DNA of 64,000 nt from Macrococcus epidermidis (GCF_003259695.1 NZ_PZJH01000004.1:1-64000), one strand, 5' to 3'; shown: positions 35,585 through 45,782, counted from the first letter of the stretch. Numbers and translations are program-made. The notes: generated from the letters alone by a model not told the origin.

Positions 35585-35630
35585 TTGCTAAAATTTAAGC
35601 TTTCAAGTACAATAATTAAATAAATTATCA

Positions 35631-35668
35631 AATAAACAAAAAGTGATATGCTTTTTGTTTATTTTTTT
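35631..35668 (+). terminator. terminator after the YheA-like gene
   Basis: AATAAACAAAAAG pairs with CTTTTTGTTTATT, followed by T-rich sequence; ends 12 bases before the hemZ start. Confidence 0.8.
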
Positions 35669-35680
35669 GTGAGGGATACA

Positions 35681-37144
35681 ATGAAGTTTTATTTAAAACA
35701 TGAACAGTTCGATTCAATTCAACTCTATATTAAAAATATCATCAATCTGTATTTTGAAGAAAGCTACTTATTTGAAGGTGTTGGAGATAATCAGATCAAT
35801 CTTAATATCGAGCAAAAAGATGAAACAACTGTTACGACAACAATGACCATAAATGGTAAAACATATACGCAATCTGCAAAAAGAAATGGTGTTACAAAGC
35901 GCGATATGAAACAGGCGCTTGGTGAGACTTTAATTACGATATTAACTGATCATACAGGCATTGTTCAAAGCTGGGGAACACTGACTGGCATAAGACCGAC
36001 GAAACTATACCATAAATATTATAGACAAGGACTAACCCATGAAGAAATTACGAAAATATTGGTACGTGATTATTTAATTTCCCTTGAGAAAATTGACTTG
36101 ATGAGAGATATCGTACACACACAATTAACTGCTATGCCTGATCTTTATCAGCTTGAACGTGAAGTAAGTATTTATATCGGAATTCCTTTCTGTCCGACTA
36201 AATGTGCATACTGTACATTCCCAGCATATGCAATACGTGTATTTAAAGATCAGGTACCAGAATTTTTAGTAGGATTAATACACGAAATAAAGCATACTGC
36301 AGCATGGTTAAAAGATAATGATATTAAAGTGACTTCTATCTACTTTGGTGGTGGTACACCGACGTCGATTGAACCGAACGATCTATCGTTGCTGCTTGAA
36401 ACAGTATACACATCATTTGACATGACGCATGTACGTGAAGTTACAGTGGAAGCAGGACGTCCCGATACGATTGATACGGAAACGCTGGATGTACTTAATC
36501 ATTATGATATCGACCGCATCAGTATTAATCCACAAAGCTTTACAGACGCTACTTTAAAAGCGATTGGACGCCATCATAGTGTTCAGGAAACGATTGATAA
36601 GTTTCAACTATCACGCGCACACCATATGAATAATATTAATATGGACTTAATTATCGGATTACCAAATGAAACACGCGTTGAAGTGGAAAACTCTTTACAG
36701 GAGACGAAAAAATTAAATCCAGAGTCATTAACGGTACATACGTTGAGCTTTAAAACAGCGAGTGAGATGACACGTAATAAAGCAAAGTATCCAGTGGCGC
36801 CAAGAGATGAAATCATTCATATGATGAACATGACAAGGCAATTTGCTATAGAAAATGATTATATTCCGTATTATTTATATCGTCAGAAAAACATACTTGG
36901 AAATCTTGAGAACATTGGTTATTCTAAACAGGACGAAGCTTCGTTATATAATATTTTGATCATGGAAGAAGTCCAAACTATTATTGGACTGGGTTGTGGT
37001 GCATCAAGCAAGCTTATCGATCCTGTTACCGGTAAGATTGAAAACTTTTTAAATCCAAAAGACCCGAAATCATATAACAATAGTTATGAAAGTTATACAG
37101 ATAAAAAGATTGAAAAATTAACGCAATGTTACACAAGCATCTAA
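35681..37144 (+). CDS. hemZ: radical-SAM coproporphyrinogen dehydrogenase-like protein HemZ
   Basis: A 487-residue member of the Bacillus HemZ group. The radical SAM cluster motif CPTKCAYC lies at about 180-187, followed by FGGGTPTSIE and VEAGRPDTID blocks, and the N-terminal ~150 residues are the HemZ-specific region with GTLTGIRPTKL. HemZ is described as an oxygen-independent coproporphyrinogen oxidase, but whether it does so in organisms using the coproporphyrin pathway is uncertain. Start at 35681 follows GAGGGATACA. Its stop lies in the terminator stem 37135. Confidence 0.87.
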   Translation: MKFYLKHEQFDSIQLYIKNIINLYFEESYLFEGVGDNQINLNIEQKDETTVTTTMTINGKTYTQSAKRNGVTKRDMKQALGETLITILTDHTGIVQSWGTLTGIRPTKLYHKYYRQGLTHEEITKILVRDYLISLEKIDLMRDIVHTQLTAMPDLYQLEREVSIYIGIPFCPTKCAYCTFPAYAIRVFKDQVPEFLVGLIHEIKHTAAWLKDNDIKVTSIYFGGGTPTSIEPNDLSLLLETVYTSFDMTHVREVTVEAGRPDTIDTETLDVLNHYDIDRISINPQSFTDATLKAIGRHHSVQETIDKFQLSRAHHMNNINMDLIIGLPNETRVEVENSLQETKKLNPESLTVHTLSFKTASEMTRNKAKYPVAPRDEIIHMMNMTRQFAIENDYIPYYLYRQKNILGNLENIGYSKQDEASLYNILIMEEVQTIIGLGCGASSKLIDPVTGKIENFLNPKDPKSYNNSYESYTDKKIEKLTQCYTSI

Positions 37145-37171
37145 TGTGATATCACCTTAGATGCTTTTTTT
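37135..37171 (+). terminator. terminator of hemZ
   Basis: AAGCATCTAA pairs with TTAGATGCTT, then T-run; the left arm includes the hemZ stop codon. Confidence 0.85.
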
Positions 37172-37240
37172 CGACTTGTCTAACAATTTTATATGATTTA
37201 ATGTAAAATATGATGTAACAAGAAAAGTGAGGTACTGCTT

Positions 37241-38419
37241 ATGGTAAAATTTATCCACTGTTCAGACTTATTACTAGACGAGCCATTTGATTTAAAAAGT
37301 AACTTGCCGGAACATATTATGCAGGATGTATATCGAGCAAGCTTTGAAAGTTTTAAAAATTTAGTTGATGATGCAATAGAGTTGAAAATTGATTTTATAC
37401 TTATTAGTGGGAACTTATATTCGAGTAAAAATAGAAATATTAGAGCCGATAAATTTATTGAACAGCAATTTGAACGATTAAATCAAGCACATATTTTTGT
37501 GTATTACATTGCTGGTACTGAAGATAGGTTATCTCAAAAGTCTTATACAAAGTATCCGGAAAATGTCGTTGTATTCTCTGAAGATGTACAGTCATACGAG
37601 CTGATTACGCATAACGGACAAAGAGTGTTTATTCATGGATTTAGCTATAAAGAACATACAACTTATGAAAATAAATTAGACAGTTATCCAGTGAATGAAG
37701 TGGATCAATCCATTCATATCGGAATGCTGCATGGAATTCATCATAAGATTAAAGGCTTCAATGCTACAGAGTTTAGAATAGAGGATTTAAACGAAAAATT
37801 ATATCATTACTGGGCATTAGGACATTTACCATATAAGAAACGTCTTAATGATCTGCCTGAAATCCATTATCCTGGCAAGATGCAAGGCGCATGTTTCTCT
37901 GATACTGGTCGAAAAGGGTATCTTTACGTTGAAGGTGATCATACAACACTTGACGTTAAATTTATTCCGACAGAACACATCCGTTTTGAACATGTAACGT
38001 TAACATTAAATGAAACCGGCAAACATGCCATCTATCAGGATATTACTGATTTTAAGCATAGTATAAGAAGTTCAGGGAAAAGTATGTATCAGTTAAAGCT
38101 CGTTAATCCATTTGAAACATTAATTGACAGCCATTTAATACAAAGTATTCTCAAGCAAGTACAAATGTATGAATCAAATGAATCACAATTTGTCTGGATC
38201 GATGACATCGAGCTTGAGCAGACATTTGAAGTACATACGCTAGCCAGTGAATTCAATACAGAGCATTTAGAGAACGAAGCGTTATTTAATCAGGCACGTG
38301 TACCGATACAGCAATCAAGTGTTGAACGATACGCAGATGATATAAGTTTTGATGTGCATCAAACGTTACTTAATCACGGCGAATCAAGATTAAAGTTAAT
38401 GATGAGGGATGAATCATGA
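37241..38419 (+). CDS. yhaO: YhaO, metallophosphoesterase-fold protein with degraded active site
   Basis: A 392-residue homologue of Bacillus YhaO / SbcD-type exonucleases by order (yhaO-yhaN-yhaM), length and start. The metal-binding motifs are altered: DxH is DLL (9-11, in HCSDLLLDEP), GD is GN (57-58, in ISGNLY), GNHD is GTED (92-95), and the final GHxH is GHLP (ALGHLPYKK). Only HG in MLHGIHH is kept. It is therefore probably not an active nuclease and may act as a structural partner of YhaN. It overlaps yhaN by 4 bases. The nuclease family assignment is secure; loss of activity is inference. Confidence 0.82.
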   Translation: MVKFIHCSDLLLDEPFDLKSNLPEHIMQDVYRASFESFKNLVDDAIELKIDFILISGNLYSSKNRNIRADKFIEQQFERLNQAHIFVYYIAGTEDRLSQKSYTKYPENVVVFSEDVQSYELITHNGQRVFIHGFSYKEHTTYENKLDSYPVNEVDQSIHIGMLHGIHHKIKGFNATEFRIEDLNEKLYHYWALGHLPYKKRLNDLPEIHYPGKMQGACFSDTGRKGYLYVEGDHTTLDVKFIPTEHIRFEHVTLTLNETGKHAIYQDITDFKHSIRSSGKSMYQLKLVNPFETLIDSHLIQSILKQVQMYESNESQFVWIDDIELEQTFEVHTLASEFNTEHLENEALFNQARVPIQQSSVERYADDISFDVHQTLLNHGESRLKLMMRDES

Positions 38420-41340
38420 AGATAAGATCACTTGAAATATATGGATACGGCAGATTAGAACATCGAAAATTTGATATTCATTCAGACTTTATTCAGATTT
38501 ATGGTGAGAACGAAACTGGAAAATCAACGATGCAGGCGTTTATCCATGCTTTATTATTTGGATTCCCTAAAGATGGGGAATATGAACCGAGACTTGAGCC
38601 GAGATTTTCACCGCAATACGGAGGTAAGATGACGCTTGAATTACAAACAGGCGAGATGGTAACGATTGAACGCAACTACGTACATCAAAAAGAAGAAGCG
38701 ACAATATTGCTTGATGGTAAACAAAAAGATGTGCAATGGTTAAATCAGTTATTAAACCACATTTCAAAAGAAACGTATAAAAATATTTTTTCATTTGATG
38801 TATTAGGATTACAGGAAGTGCATCGCAAACTGACTGAAGATAAATTACAGGCGTATCTTTTGCAAGCTGGAGCTTTTGGCAGTACTGAGTTTACGCAGAT
38901 GACAGAACATATTAAACAGGAAAAATCACGATTATTAAATGATGACGTTTCGGGTGAAATAAATAAAGCAACGGAAGCATTACAAGTTCTAGAATCTCAA
39001 ATTCGTCAAAAAGATCTTCTGTTTGAAACGTATGATACATTACTGTCTGAACAAGATAAATTAAGTCGCGAGTCTGATGAATATAAGACACATCTTAAAG
39101 AACTTAATCAAGTATTACAACGTAAACAACGTGAAATCGCATTTCACGATCAAGCGAAAGAATGGAAAGCACTCGAACACAAATTGAATATCACACCGCC
39201 AACTTTCCCCGAGCAGGGGATTGACCGATTTGAAGCGCTTAAGAAACAGCAGCGTCAAGTTAATCGCGACCTACAACTACGTCAGGAAAGACTCAATCAG
39301 CTCACAGTAGAAAACAGCACGATACAATTGCTGGAGAATCCAGTAATAGAACAATCGAATGACTTGTTGAAACAAGAACAGTCATATCGGAACTATCAAT
39401 CAGATCTTTCTCACCATTCAAAGATGATCGATCAGCTGACAAACGAACAGGCAACTTTGATGAAAGATATTGGCTGGGAGGAGTATCATCTCGTAGATGC
39501 AGGTCCATCAGTAAATGAACAAGCAAGTTTAACAATCAATCAACTCGAAAAAGATTCACTTGAAAAGTCACAGATCGATCGAGAGATTAATTTTGTTAAA
39601 GATACGATTGCTAAAAAAGAACAGGCACTACATGATCTGGAACATGTAAAGGTACATGATGAGCGTTTCGAAAAATCTTTACAACTTGAAAAGAGCAAGA
39701 CTGATTTAATAGATAAAACAAAGCTTTACGATACGATGAAAGAAGAAGCAGCAGCGTTTGAAGCAAAACAGTTAAAACAATATAAACTTCAGCAAGGTAG
39801 TCTTTTGTTAATGATGTTATTGTTTATCGGTGGAGCAATCTATTCATTTTTAATACCGCAATATATCGTGCTGGGTGTATTTTGTGTGTTAACTGTAATT
39901 ACAATCGTCATGTTGATGATGAACAAAAAACCAGATTTACATTTCAATCAATCTTTAGCGCAGGAAGTATCTGATCTTAATCTAAAAGTAAAAGATTTGC
40001 AGGATAACTTCGATTTATCCTTTGATCTGGAAGAACAACGCTTAATCAGACAGCGTATGAGTGAAGGTAAGCGTGAAATAGCTCGCGAAAAAAATCGATA
40101 TCATCAGTTAAATCACAGTTTACAAGATATTAATAAGCGTATTGAACAATCGACTTCAACATTACAAAATATAAGAACAAAACTAAATTTACCAGAAGAT
40201 TATCTGGTGACTCGACTTACACTCGCCATCAAACAAATTAATAAGATAAATGCATTGGCAATAGAATTAGAAACATTGAATGGTAAACATAAAGCTACCG
40301 AGCAACATATATTACAATTTAACGAAGCTTTTAATCGATTCAAACAAACAGTACCGGTTGATTTAAATATCGACAGCTTATTCCATGATTTAAAGACGAT
40401 GCAGACGAAAGATGAGAAGAATAAGTTTCAGTTTAATAAGAATAATGATCAGATCGCACTGTTAAATAAAGAGATTGCAATTATGCAGGAACAATTATTA
40501 CAGTTCAATAATGAATTACAGACACTTTTCGATGAAGCTAAGGTAAGCAATGAATCAGAATATTATGCTCAGGAAAAAATATTTAACAATTATCATCGTG
40601 ATTTAACTCAATTTGATCAATTAAGTCGTTCACTTACTGAACAAGGCTTCTCATATGACGATAATACGGCGTTAAGTTATGTTACAACGATTGACTTAGT
40701 AGCGCAACAAAATGCTATTGAAGCACATATTGAACAGTTAAGGCAAGACTTAGCGCAAGTGAAAGAAAGATTAACAGTAATACACGAGCAAATGGAAACA
40801 ATCGCGAGTGATGATAGTTTGTCCCGTCTAAAATATGAATTACAGATTAAGAAAAATCAATTAAATACATTGATATATGATTTTACGGCGGTCAATTATA
40901 TTGAAACATTGATTGACGCACATATTGAAGCTGTTAAAGAAAAAAGACTACCATATGTTATCAGTGATGCAACTAAGATATTTAAGTATTTGACTGAAGA
41001 TAGATATATACAAGTCCTGTATAAAGATCAACACCTTGTTGTCAAAGCGAGCGATGGTCAAGTTTATCATCCGACGGAATTATCGCAATCAACGAAAGAA
41101 ATACTGTATATTGCATTGCGACTAAGTTTAATCCAGTCGCTTAATAAATATTATCCGTTCCCAATTATTATTGATGATGCATTTGTGCATTTTGATAGAA
41201 CAAGACGTGAGCGTATATTAGAATATATGATGAAGTTAAAATCTAACCAAATTATTTATTACACTTGTAATAGATCAACTGTGGTTACAAACAAAAATAC
41301 CATTACACTAGAGAGAATAAATAAGGAGGTTAAAAAATGA
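38416..41340 (+). CDS. yhaN: YhaN, SbcC/Rad50-like coiled-coil ATPase with membrane segment
   Basis: A 974-residue ATPase. Walker [10 protein letters not shown] at 30-38, then coiled coil from ~165 to ~440, a double hydrophobic stretch (about 455-503, [18 protein letters not shown] and then [17 protein letters not shown]), more coiled coil to ~840, and at the end the ABC signature-like LSQSTKE (about 893) and Walker [12 protein letters not shown] (about 916-926). It is the Rad50-type partner of YhaO. The membrane hairpin is a feature of the YhaN group. Translationally coupled to both neighbours by ATGA overlaps. Confidence 0.9.
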   Translation: MKIRSLEIYGYGRLEHRKFDIHSDFIQIYGENETGKSTMQAFIHALLFGFPKDGEYEPRLEPRFSPQYGGKMTLELQTGEMVTIERNYVHQKEEATILLDGKQKDVQWLNQLLNHISKETYKNIFSFDVLGLQEVHRKLTEDKLQAYLLQAGAFGSTEFTQMTEHIKQEKSRLLNDDVSGEINKATEALQVLESQIRQKDLLFETYDTLLSEQDKLSRESDEYKTHLKELNQVLQRKQREIAFHDQAKEWKALEHKLNITPPTFPEQGIDRFEALKKQQRQVNRDLQLRQERLNQLTVENSTIQLLENPVIEQSNDLLKQEQSYRNYQSDLSHHSKMIDQLTNEQATLMKDIGWEEYHLVDAGPSVNEQASLTINQLEKDSLEKSQIDREINFVKDTIAKKEQALHDLEHVKVHDERFEKSLQLEKSKTDLIDKTKLYDTMKEEAAAFEAKQLKQYKLQQGSLLLMMLLFIGGAIYSFLIPQYIVLGVFCVLTVITIVMLMMNKKPDLHFNQSLAQEVSDLNLKVKDLQDNFDLSFDLEEQRLIRQRMSEGKREIAREKNRYHQLNHSLQDINKRIEQSTSTLQNIRTKLNLPEDYLVTRLTLAIKQINKINALAIELETLNGKHKATEQHILQFNEAFNRFKQTVPVDLNIDSLFHDLKTMQTKDEKNKFQFNKNNDQIALLNKEIAIMQEQLLQFNNELQTLFDEAKVSNESEYYAQEKIFNNYHRDLTQFDQLSRSLTEQGFSYDDNTALSYVTTIDLVAQQNAIEAHIEQLRQDLAQVKERLTVIHEQMETIASDDSLSRLKYELQIKKNQLNTLIYDFTAVNYIETLIDAHIEAVKEKRLPYVISDATKIFKYLTEDRYIQVLYKDQHLVVKASDGQVYHPTELSQSTKEILYIALRLSLIQSLNKYYPFPIIIDDAFVHFDRTRRERILEYMMKLKSNQIIYYTCNRSTVVTNKNTITLERINKEVKK

Positions 41341-42278
41341 GAACCATTGAAACATTAAAACCTGGTGCTGCTGTTGATAACTACTTTTTAATTCATAAAG
41401 CAATTCAAGGCGTAACAGGACAAGGGAAACCTTATTTAACGTTATATCTTAAAGATAAAAGTGGAGATTTAGAAGCGAAAGTATGGACTGTCACTGAAGA
41501 CGATATAAAAGCACTCACACCTGAAACTTTAGTGAGAATTAAAGGTGATGTTATAGATTATCGTGGCAGAATTCAGATGAAGGTCAATCAGTTTAAAGTA
41601 GCGACACCTGAAGATGGTGTGAAGCTTGAGCACTTTTTAGAATCAGCACCACTTAGTGAAGATGATATGATGAATGACCTGATGGACTATCTGCTTGAAA
41701 TTGAGAATGCGAAGTTACAACGTGTGACGCGTTTATTATTAAAGAAATATCAAAATGAATTTATGACATTCCCAGCTGCGAGTAGCAATCATCATAACTT
41801 CGTTTCAGGATTGTTATATCACGTGCTGACGATGTTAAAGCAGGCGAAAGCATTATGTGATATTTATCCATCACTCAATAAGAGTTTATTATATTCAGGT
41901 ATTATCCTGCACGATTTGGGTAAAGTTAAAGAATTGTCCGGCCCAGTCGCAACAAGTTATACGGTAGAAGGAAATCTATTAGGCCACATTTCAATAATGA
42001 GTGATGAAGTAGCGAGTATTGCGCGTGAACATAATATTGATGGAGAAGAAATTATGCTGCTTCGTCACTTAATCTTAAGTCATCATGGTAAATATGAATA
42101 TGGTTCACCGAAATTGCCGATGGTAAAAGAAGCGGAGATATTAAACTTTATTGATAATATTGATGCACGTATGCAGATGTTTGATAAGCATATGAAAAAA
42201 GTAGAGAAGGGTAATTTCTCAGAACGCATTTTTGCACTTGAGAACAGACAATTTTATAAACCCATCAATCTGGACTAA
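41337..42278 (+). CDS. yhaM: 3'-5' exoribonuclease YhaM
   Basis: A 313-residue nuclease: N-terminal OB-fold (about 14-95, [14 protein letters not shown]) and C-terminal HD domain (about 155-285) with [13 protein letters not shown], the HDLGKVKEL pair and [12 protein letters not shown]. It degrades RNA (and single-stranded DNA) from the 3' end in a metal-dependent way in Bacillus and S. aureus (Cbf1 in S. aureus). Third gene of the yhaO-N-M operon, overlapping yhaN by 4 bases. AAGGAGG precedes the ATG. Confidence 0.93.
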   Translation: MRTIETLKPGAAVDNYFLIHKAIQGVTGQGKPYLTLYLKDKSGDLEAKVWTVTEDDIKALTPETLVRIKGDVIDYRGRIQMKVNQFKVATPEDGVKLEHFLESAPLSEDDMMNDLMDYLLEIENAKLQRVTRLLLKKYQNEFMTFPAASSNHHNFVSGLLYHVLTMLKQAKALCDIYPSLNKSLLYSGIILHDLGKVKELSGPVATSYTVEGNLLGHISIMSDEVASIAREHNIDGEEIMLLRHLILSHHGKYEYGSPKLPMVKEAEILNFIDNIDARMQMFDKHMKKVEKGNFSERIFALENRQFYKPINLD

Positions 42279-42299
42279 TGATTGACGAAATAACTTAAA

Positions 42300-42461
42300 A
42301 GAGGGTGAGACATAAGTCTTAACCCTCTTCTGTTTAACAGCTTAAAAGGCGGCACAGAAGTTGCCCCTACGACAAAACCGGACAAAAACTATAAATCAAA
42401 GTGCGATTTATTAGTTTAGTCCGGTTTTTGCTTGTGGCAGAACACTTCTGTCCCAGCCTCT
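42300..42461. repeat. large structured intergenic element between yhaM and prsA
   Basis: Terminal inverted repeats (AGAGGGTGAGACATAAGT at 42300-42317 and 42444-42461, complementary at 15 of 18). An inner near-continuous stem runs from 42374-42397 to 42405-42428 (AAAACCGGAC, AAACTA and TAAATC blocks paired with GATTTA, TAGTTT and GTCCGGTTTT), with a T-run after it. A smaller hairpin (42300-42327) competes with the terminal pairing. It sits between convergent genes and likely ends both transcripts. Ends of this GGGACA kind resemble dispersed staphylococcal intergenic repeats. Confidence 0.8.
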
Positions 42462-42468
42462 GTTTAGA

Positions 42469-43395
42469 TTACTGACTTACTTCTGGTGCTTGTGCTGTTA
42501 AAATTTGCTCATCAACGATTTTCTTAATGTCTTTATCTTTGTAATCGACATCGTAGTCTTTAAGCAGCTTTTTGTATGCATCAACCATTAATTTAGGATC
42601 TTTTTGAATTTTAGTTTGACGTACTTTTTCTTTTAGACTATTTTTTTGGCTATCGAAATCATCTTGTTTGTCCGCTAAGATAATGTGGTAACCAAAGTCA
42701 GTTTTTACTAAGCCAGAAAGTTCGCCTTCTTTTAATTTAAATAATGCTTTTTCAAATGGTTCAACTGTTTGTCCTTTAACAACATAGCCTAATGAGCCGC
42801 CGTTTGCTTTAGAACCTGTATCACCAGATTCTTTTTTAGCGATCTTAGCGAAGTCAGCTTTGTTTTTCTTAACTTGTGCTAAGATCTTTTCAGCTTTTGC
42901 TTTCGCAGCTTTATCACTTAAACCATCTTTATTCGAATCAGATTTCACTTGAATTAAGATGTGAGATGCTTTCTTCGCATTTTCTTTTACATCTGCATCC
43001 GTTACTTTTACTGTATCTTCTAATAATTTTTTACGGTATTCATCATTCACACGTGTATCTTTATATTGTTCAACAGTCATTCCTGGTTGTTGCTGTTGCA
43101 GAATTTGAAGGAACTGTTTCTCGCCACCGTATTTTTTGATTTCTTCGTCTACAGATTTTTTAATCTTATCTGCGTCTACTTTTTTACCATATTTATCTTT
43201 TAAAATATCTCCGATTAAAATTTGGAACGCTGTGTTAGCGACTTCAGTTTTGCCCATCTCTTTAATCACGTTTGATGTAGTAACATCGCCAGCTTTAGAA
43301 GATATTAAAGTTTCACCATTATTGCCACATGCAGATAATCCTAAAACGGATATAGATAATGCTGCAGGTAGCATTACTTTTTTAAGTTTCGTCAT
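42469..43395 (-). CDS. prsA: foldase lipoprotein PrsA
   Basis: A 308-residue membrane-anchored peptidyl-prolyl isomerase that helps exported proteins fold. Lipobox LGLSAC with acceptor Cys23. The parvulin domain (about 139-235) begins KASHILIQVK and includes KANGGSLGYVVKGQTVEPFEKALFKLKEGE and TDFGYHIILAD. The charged NC-domains flank it. AAAGGAG precedes the ATG. Neighbour of hpr, hit and ecsAB, as in staphylococci and Bacillus. Confidence 0.95.
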   Translation of the reverse strand: MTKLKKVMLPAALSISVLGLSACGNNGETLISSKAGDVTTSNVIKEMGKTEVANTAFQILIGDILKDKYGKKVDADKIKKSVDEEIKKYGGEKQFLQILQQQQPGMTVEQYKDTRVNDEYRKKLLEDTVKVTDADVKENAKKASHILIQVKSDSNKDGLSDKAAKAKAEKILAQVKKNKADFAKIAKKESGDTGSKANGGSLGYVVKGQTVEPFEKALFKLKEGELSGLVKTDFGYHIILADKQDDFDSQKNSLKEKVRQTKIQKDPKLMVDAYKKLLKDYDVDYKDKDIKKIVDEQILTAQAPEVSQ

Positions 43396-43461
43396 ACATA
43401 TTCTCCTTTTTACTTACAAATTTCTGTTCTAATATATCACAAAGCAATATTAGATTACAAT

Positions 43462-44037
43462 TTATCTAATATTGCACTCATGATTATTCGTTGAAAGTTC
43501 ATGTTTAGTCAGTATCTCAAAACCATATTTACGTTCTTCGATATAAGAGCCTTTCGGTGTGTTGATAATATATTTTAAGTATATAAAATCAATAAATGAC
43601 ATCCCGACATTAATAGAAAATATAAATAGAAAATAGTGAGCAAATTGTGGCAATACAACTACGCAAAATAACGTGATGAAAGTTATTATGAAAAACGGTA
43701 GCATCAGTGAAATACCAAATTTAATTTTGTGAATCGGATGATTGATTCTTATATTAAATAACGGAAAAAATTTAGATTTATTCGTTTTTTGTAAGATCAT
43801 TGATTTCATATCATTCATAAAAGGTATCATATGACAAAATTTATGAATGGGGTATAGCAATAAGCATGCTGCTATAAAAAGAAAAAAGTACTGATCAGAG
43901 AAATATTTACCAAATACACTTGAGAATAATTCAAAACTTACGATAAATACTAAGATTGAAATAAGTGCTGAAATAAGCAATATGCGCTGTAAGCCATATG
44001 TTGCTCGAAAGTTAAAGTTTTTATTACATAAGTACAT
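43462..44037 (-). CDS. DUF3267-like membrane protein
   Basis: A 191-residue membrane protein with about four helices (roughly 22-40, 47-63, 105-128, 130-150). It matches DUF3267 proteins found beside hpr in staphylococci. That family is zincin-like, but here the expected HExxH position reads HKFCH, lacking the glutamate, so protease activity is doubtful. TAGGAG supports the ATG at 44037; the longer frame to 44070 overlaps this site. It follows hpr by 33 bases and is likely cotranscribed. Confidence 0.7.
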   Translation of the reverse strand: MYLCNKNFNFRATYGLQRILLISALISILVFIVSFELFSSVFGKYFSDQYFFLFIAACLLLYPIHKFCHMIPFMNDMKSMILQKTNKSKFFPLFNIRINHPIHKIKFGISLMLPFFIITFITLFCVVVLPQFAHYFLFIFSINVGMSFIDFIYLKYIINTPKGSYIEERKYGFEILTKHELSTNNHECNIR

Positions 44038-44070
44038 GGCAATTCTCCTATCGGTCAATTTACCTAGCAA

Positions 44071-44616
44071 TTATGCATTATCAGTTTCGTTCTCGTCAAG
44101 TAAAACTTTTAATAGGTCATTATGACTTTTATCAAGGTGCTTAATAAAGTCGTCGCCGTAGATTTGCGCTACGATATATTTTAATTCAGTGAAAGAAGGA
44201 AGGTCATGCATTATATCATTATATTTATTTGCTGCATCATAAATACGATCATCGGTTTCTTTATAGCCATGATATGTTTCATACAGCAGTTCTTTACCTT
44301 TTTCAGTCAATTCAAGATACGTGTTACGTTTATCAAATTCACTTTTAGGCATCGTTAAATAGCCGCGTTTTTCAAGGTTTTTCGCAAAGTTAAACACAGT
44401 TGAAACATGCATCACACCATACTGGCTTACTTGTGAGATTGTTGCTTTCTCAAGATTTCTAATAATAATCAATATATGATGTTCATTAATATTTAAATCA
44501 TATGGTTTAATCCAATTTTGCCAGTCTTTTTCCACGGTTTTCCATAAAGCTTTACTCAACTGAGATACTTTATGTGTAAAAAGCATTTTTTCAATTACAT
44601 CTTTTTCACGCTTCAT
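44071..44616 (-). CDS. hpr: MarR-family regulator Hpr (ScoC)
   Basis: A 181-residue winged-helix regulator. The HTH lies at about 45-110 with NINEHHILIIIRNLEKATISQVSQYGVMHVSTVFNFAKNLEKRGYL and the wing DKRNTYLELTEKG. It matches Bacillus ScoC/Hpr, a repressor of proteases and transition-state genes, by sequence, length and location near prsA, hit and ecs. AAAGGATGG precedes the start. A separate minus-strand hairpin with a T-run lies 61-86 bases upstream of the start. Confidence 0.88.
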   Translation of the reverse strand: MKREKDVIEKMLFTHKVSQLSKALWKTVEKDWQNWIKPYDLNINEHHILIIIRNLEKATISQVSQYGVMHVSTVFNFAKNLEKRGYLTMPKSEFDKRNTYLELTEKGKELLYETYHGYKETDDRIYDAANKYNDIMHDLPSFTELKYIVAQIYGDDFIKHLDKSHNDLLKVLLDENETDNA

Positions 44617-44676
44617 AACGCTGCCATCCTTTCACTTGTATATTAAAATTATATTATTGCTATAGTTAAATTAAAA

Positions 44677-44702
44677 AAAGTATGATGATTACATCATACT
44701 TT
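44677..44702 (-). terminator. terminator-like hairpin upstream of hpr
   Basis: AAAGTATGATG pairs perfectly with CATCATACTTT around a 4-base loop and is followed on the minus strand by T-rich sequence. It precedes hpr and lies beyond the ytxH terminator, so it may end a short leader or small RNA. Confidence 0.6.
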
Positions 44703-44765
44703 ACTATAGAATAATAATATTTTACCATAATACATTTGTGAAACAAGGTATTTTTCTGAATTTTT

Positions 44766-44808
44766 AAAAATATAAACAGAAGATATTATAATTTCAGTTT
44801 ATATTTTT
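44766..44808 (-). terminator. terminator of the YtxH gene
   Basis: AAAAATATAAAC (44766-44777) pairs with GTTTATATTTTT (44797-44808); T-run on the minus strand after it. Confidence 0.7.
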
Positions 44809-45163
44809 ATTTCTTAGATAAAGTATCCATAATTTCATCTTTACGATTGTTTAAATTTTCGATATTGCCTTTTAAATTCTCAACATTTGGCTGAATATCA
44901 GATTTATAATGTGCAATCATGTCTTTAATCTCATCTGTCATCGTTTTCATCACTTCTTGTGAGGCATCTTTTGTTTTGAAGACAGCATCTTTTACTTCAT
45001 TTGCTTCAATCTTTAGCTGATTCACCTGAGCTTTAGTATCATATGCTGTTGATTTAAAGTTTTGTTGTAATTCTTTACCAGACTTCGGTGCATTTAATAT
45101 TGATGTTGCTGCACCTGCTGCGATTCCTACACCAAATCCTAATAATATACGTGAAAATTTCAT
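44807..45163 (-). CDS. YtxH-domain protein
   Basis: A 118-residue protein. N-terminal membrane helix or signal-like segment (about 5-25) followed by NAPKSGKELQQNFK, the YtxH signature, and then a long amphipathic coiled-coil tail (about 40-115). Family members are stress-related surface or membrane proteins of unclear role. AGGAGG precedes the ATG. Located between hit and hpr, as in Bacillus and staphylococci. Confidence 0.83.
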   Translation of the reverse strand: MKFSRILLGFGVGIAAGAATSILNAPKSGKELQQNFKSTAYDTKAQVNQLKIEANEVKDAVFKTKDASQEVMKTMTDEIKDMIAHYKSDIQPNVENLKGNIENLNNRKDEIMDTLSKK

Positions 45164-45222
45164 AAATTGATCCTCCTCAATTTGCTTGTACTAGTCTATA
45201 CCCGTAATTTAAAATAACATGC

Positions 45223-45648
45223 TTATTTTATCGCATTGCTGATTGCATCTTTTAATTCATGCATTGCACTTTCATCGAATGCATCTGCATGTGTTTCCCA
45301 CTTGTAACCGAACCCATCGATATCATCTTCATAACGTGGAATGATATGGAAATGGATATGAAAGACAGATTGATCAGCGAAAGCACGGTTATTTTGAATA
45401 ATGTTGATTCCTGCTGGACTAAAAGCAGCATCAACTGCTTTCGCAACTTTTTGTACAGATTGAATGACTTTTGCTAAATCTTCAGGGTCTACAGATAAGA
45501 TATCTTCAGCTGCATTTTTAGGGATAACAAGTGTATGACCTTTTGATACTTGTGAAATATCCAAAAAAGCATATGTATACGCATCTTCATAAACTTTATA
45601 TGAAGGAATGTCACCTTTTAATATTTTTCCGAAAACTGTTTCACACAT
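45223..45648 (-). CDS. hit: HIT-family nucleotide hydrolase/transferase
   Basis: A 141-residue histidine-triad protein with catalytic motif H97-I-H99-F-H101 (HIHFHIIPR). The N-terminal CETVFGKILKGDIPSYKVYED block matches Bacillus Hit. It acts on nucleoside phosphoramidates or adenylated substrates. GGAGG precedes the ATG. Divergent from ecsAB, as in Bacillus. Confidence 0.92.
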   Translation of the reverse strand: MCETVFGKILKGDIPSYKVYEDAYTYAFLDISQVSKGHTLVIPKNAAEDILSVDPEDLAKVIQSVQKVAKAVDAAFSPAGINIIQNNRAFADQSVFHIHFHIIPRYEDDIDGFGYKWETHADAFDESAMHELKDAISNAIK

Positions 45649-45782
45649 TGAAAACGCCTCCTTATATAATTTGCTATTTTGTTTATTATAATGTAATTAT
45701 TGAAATTATTCATTCAATCACAATTCGTTATGAGAAATAATTATTATTTGATACAATAAATTTAAATTAAGACGAACGGAGA

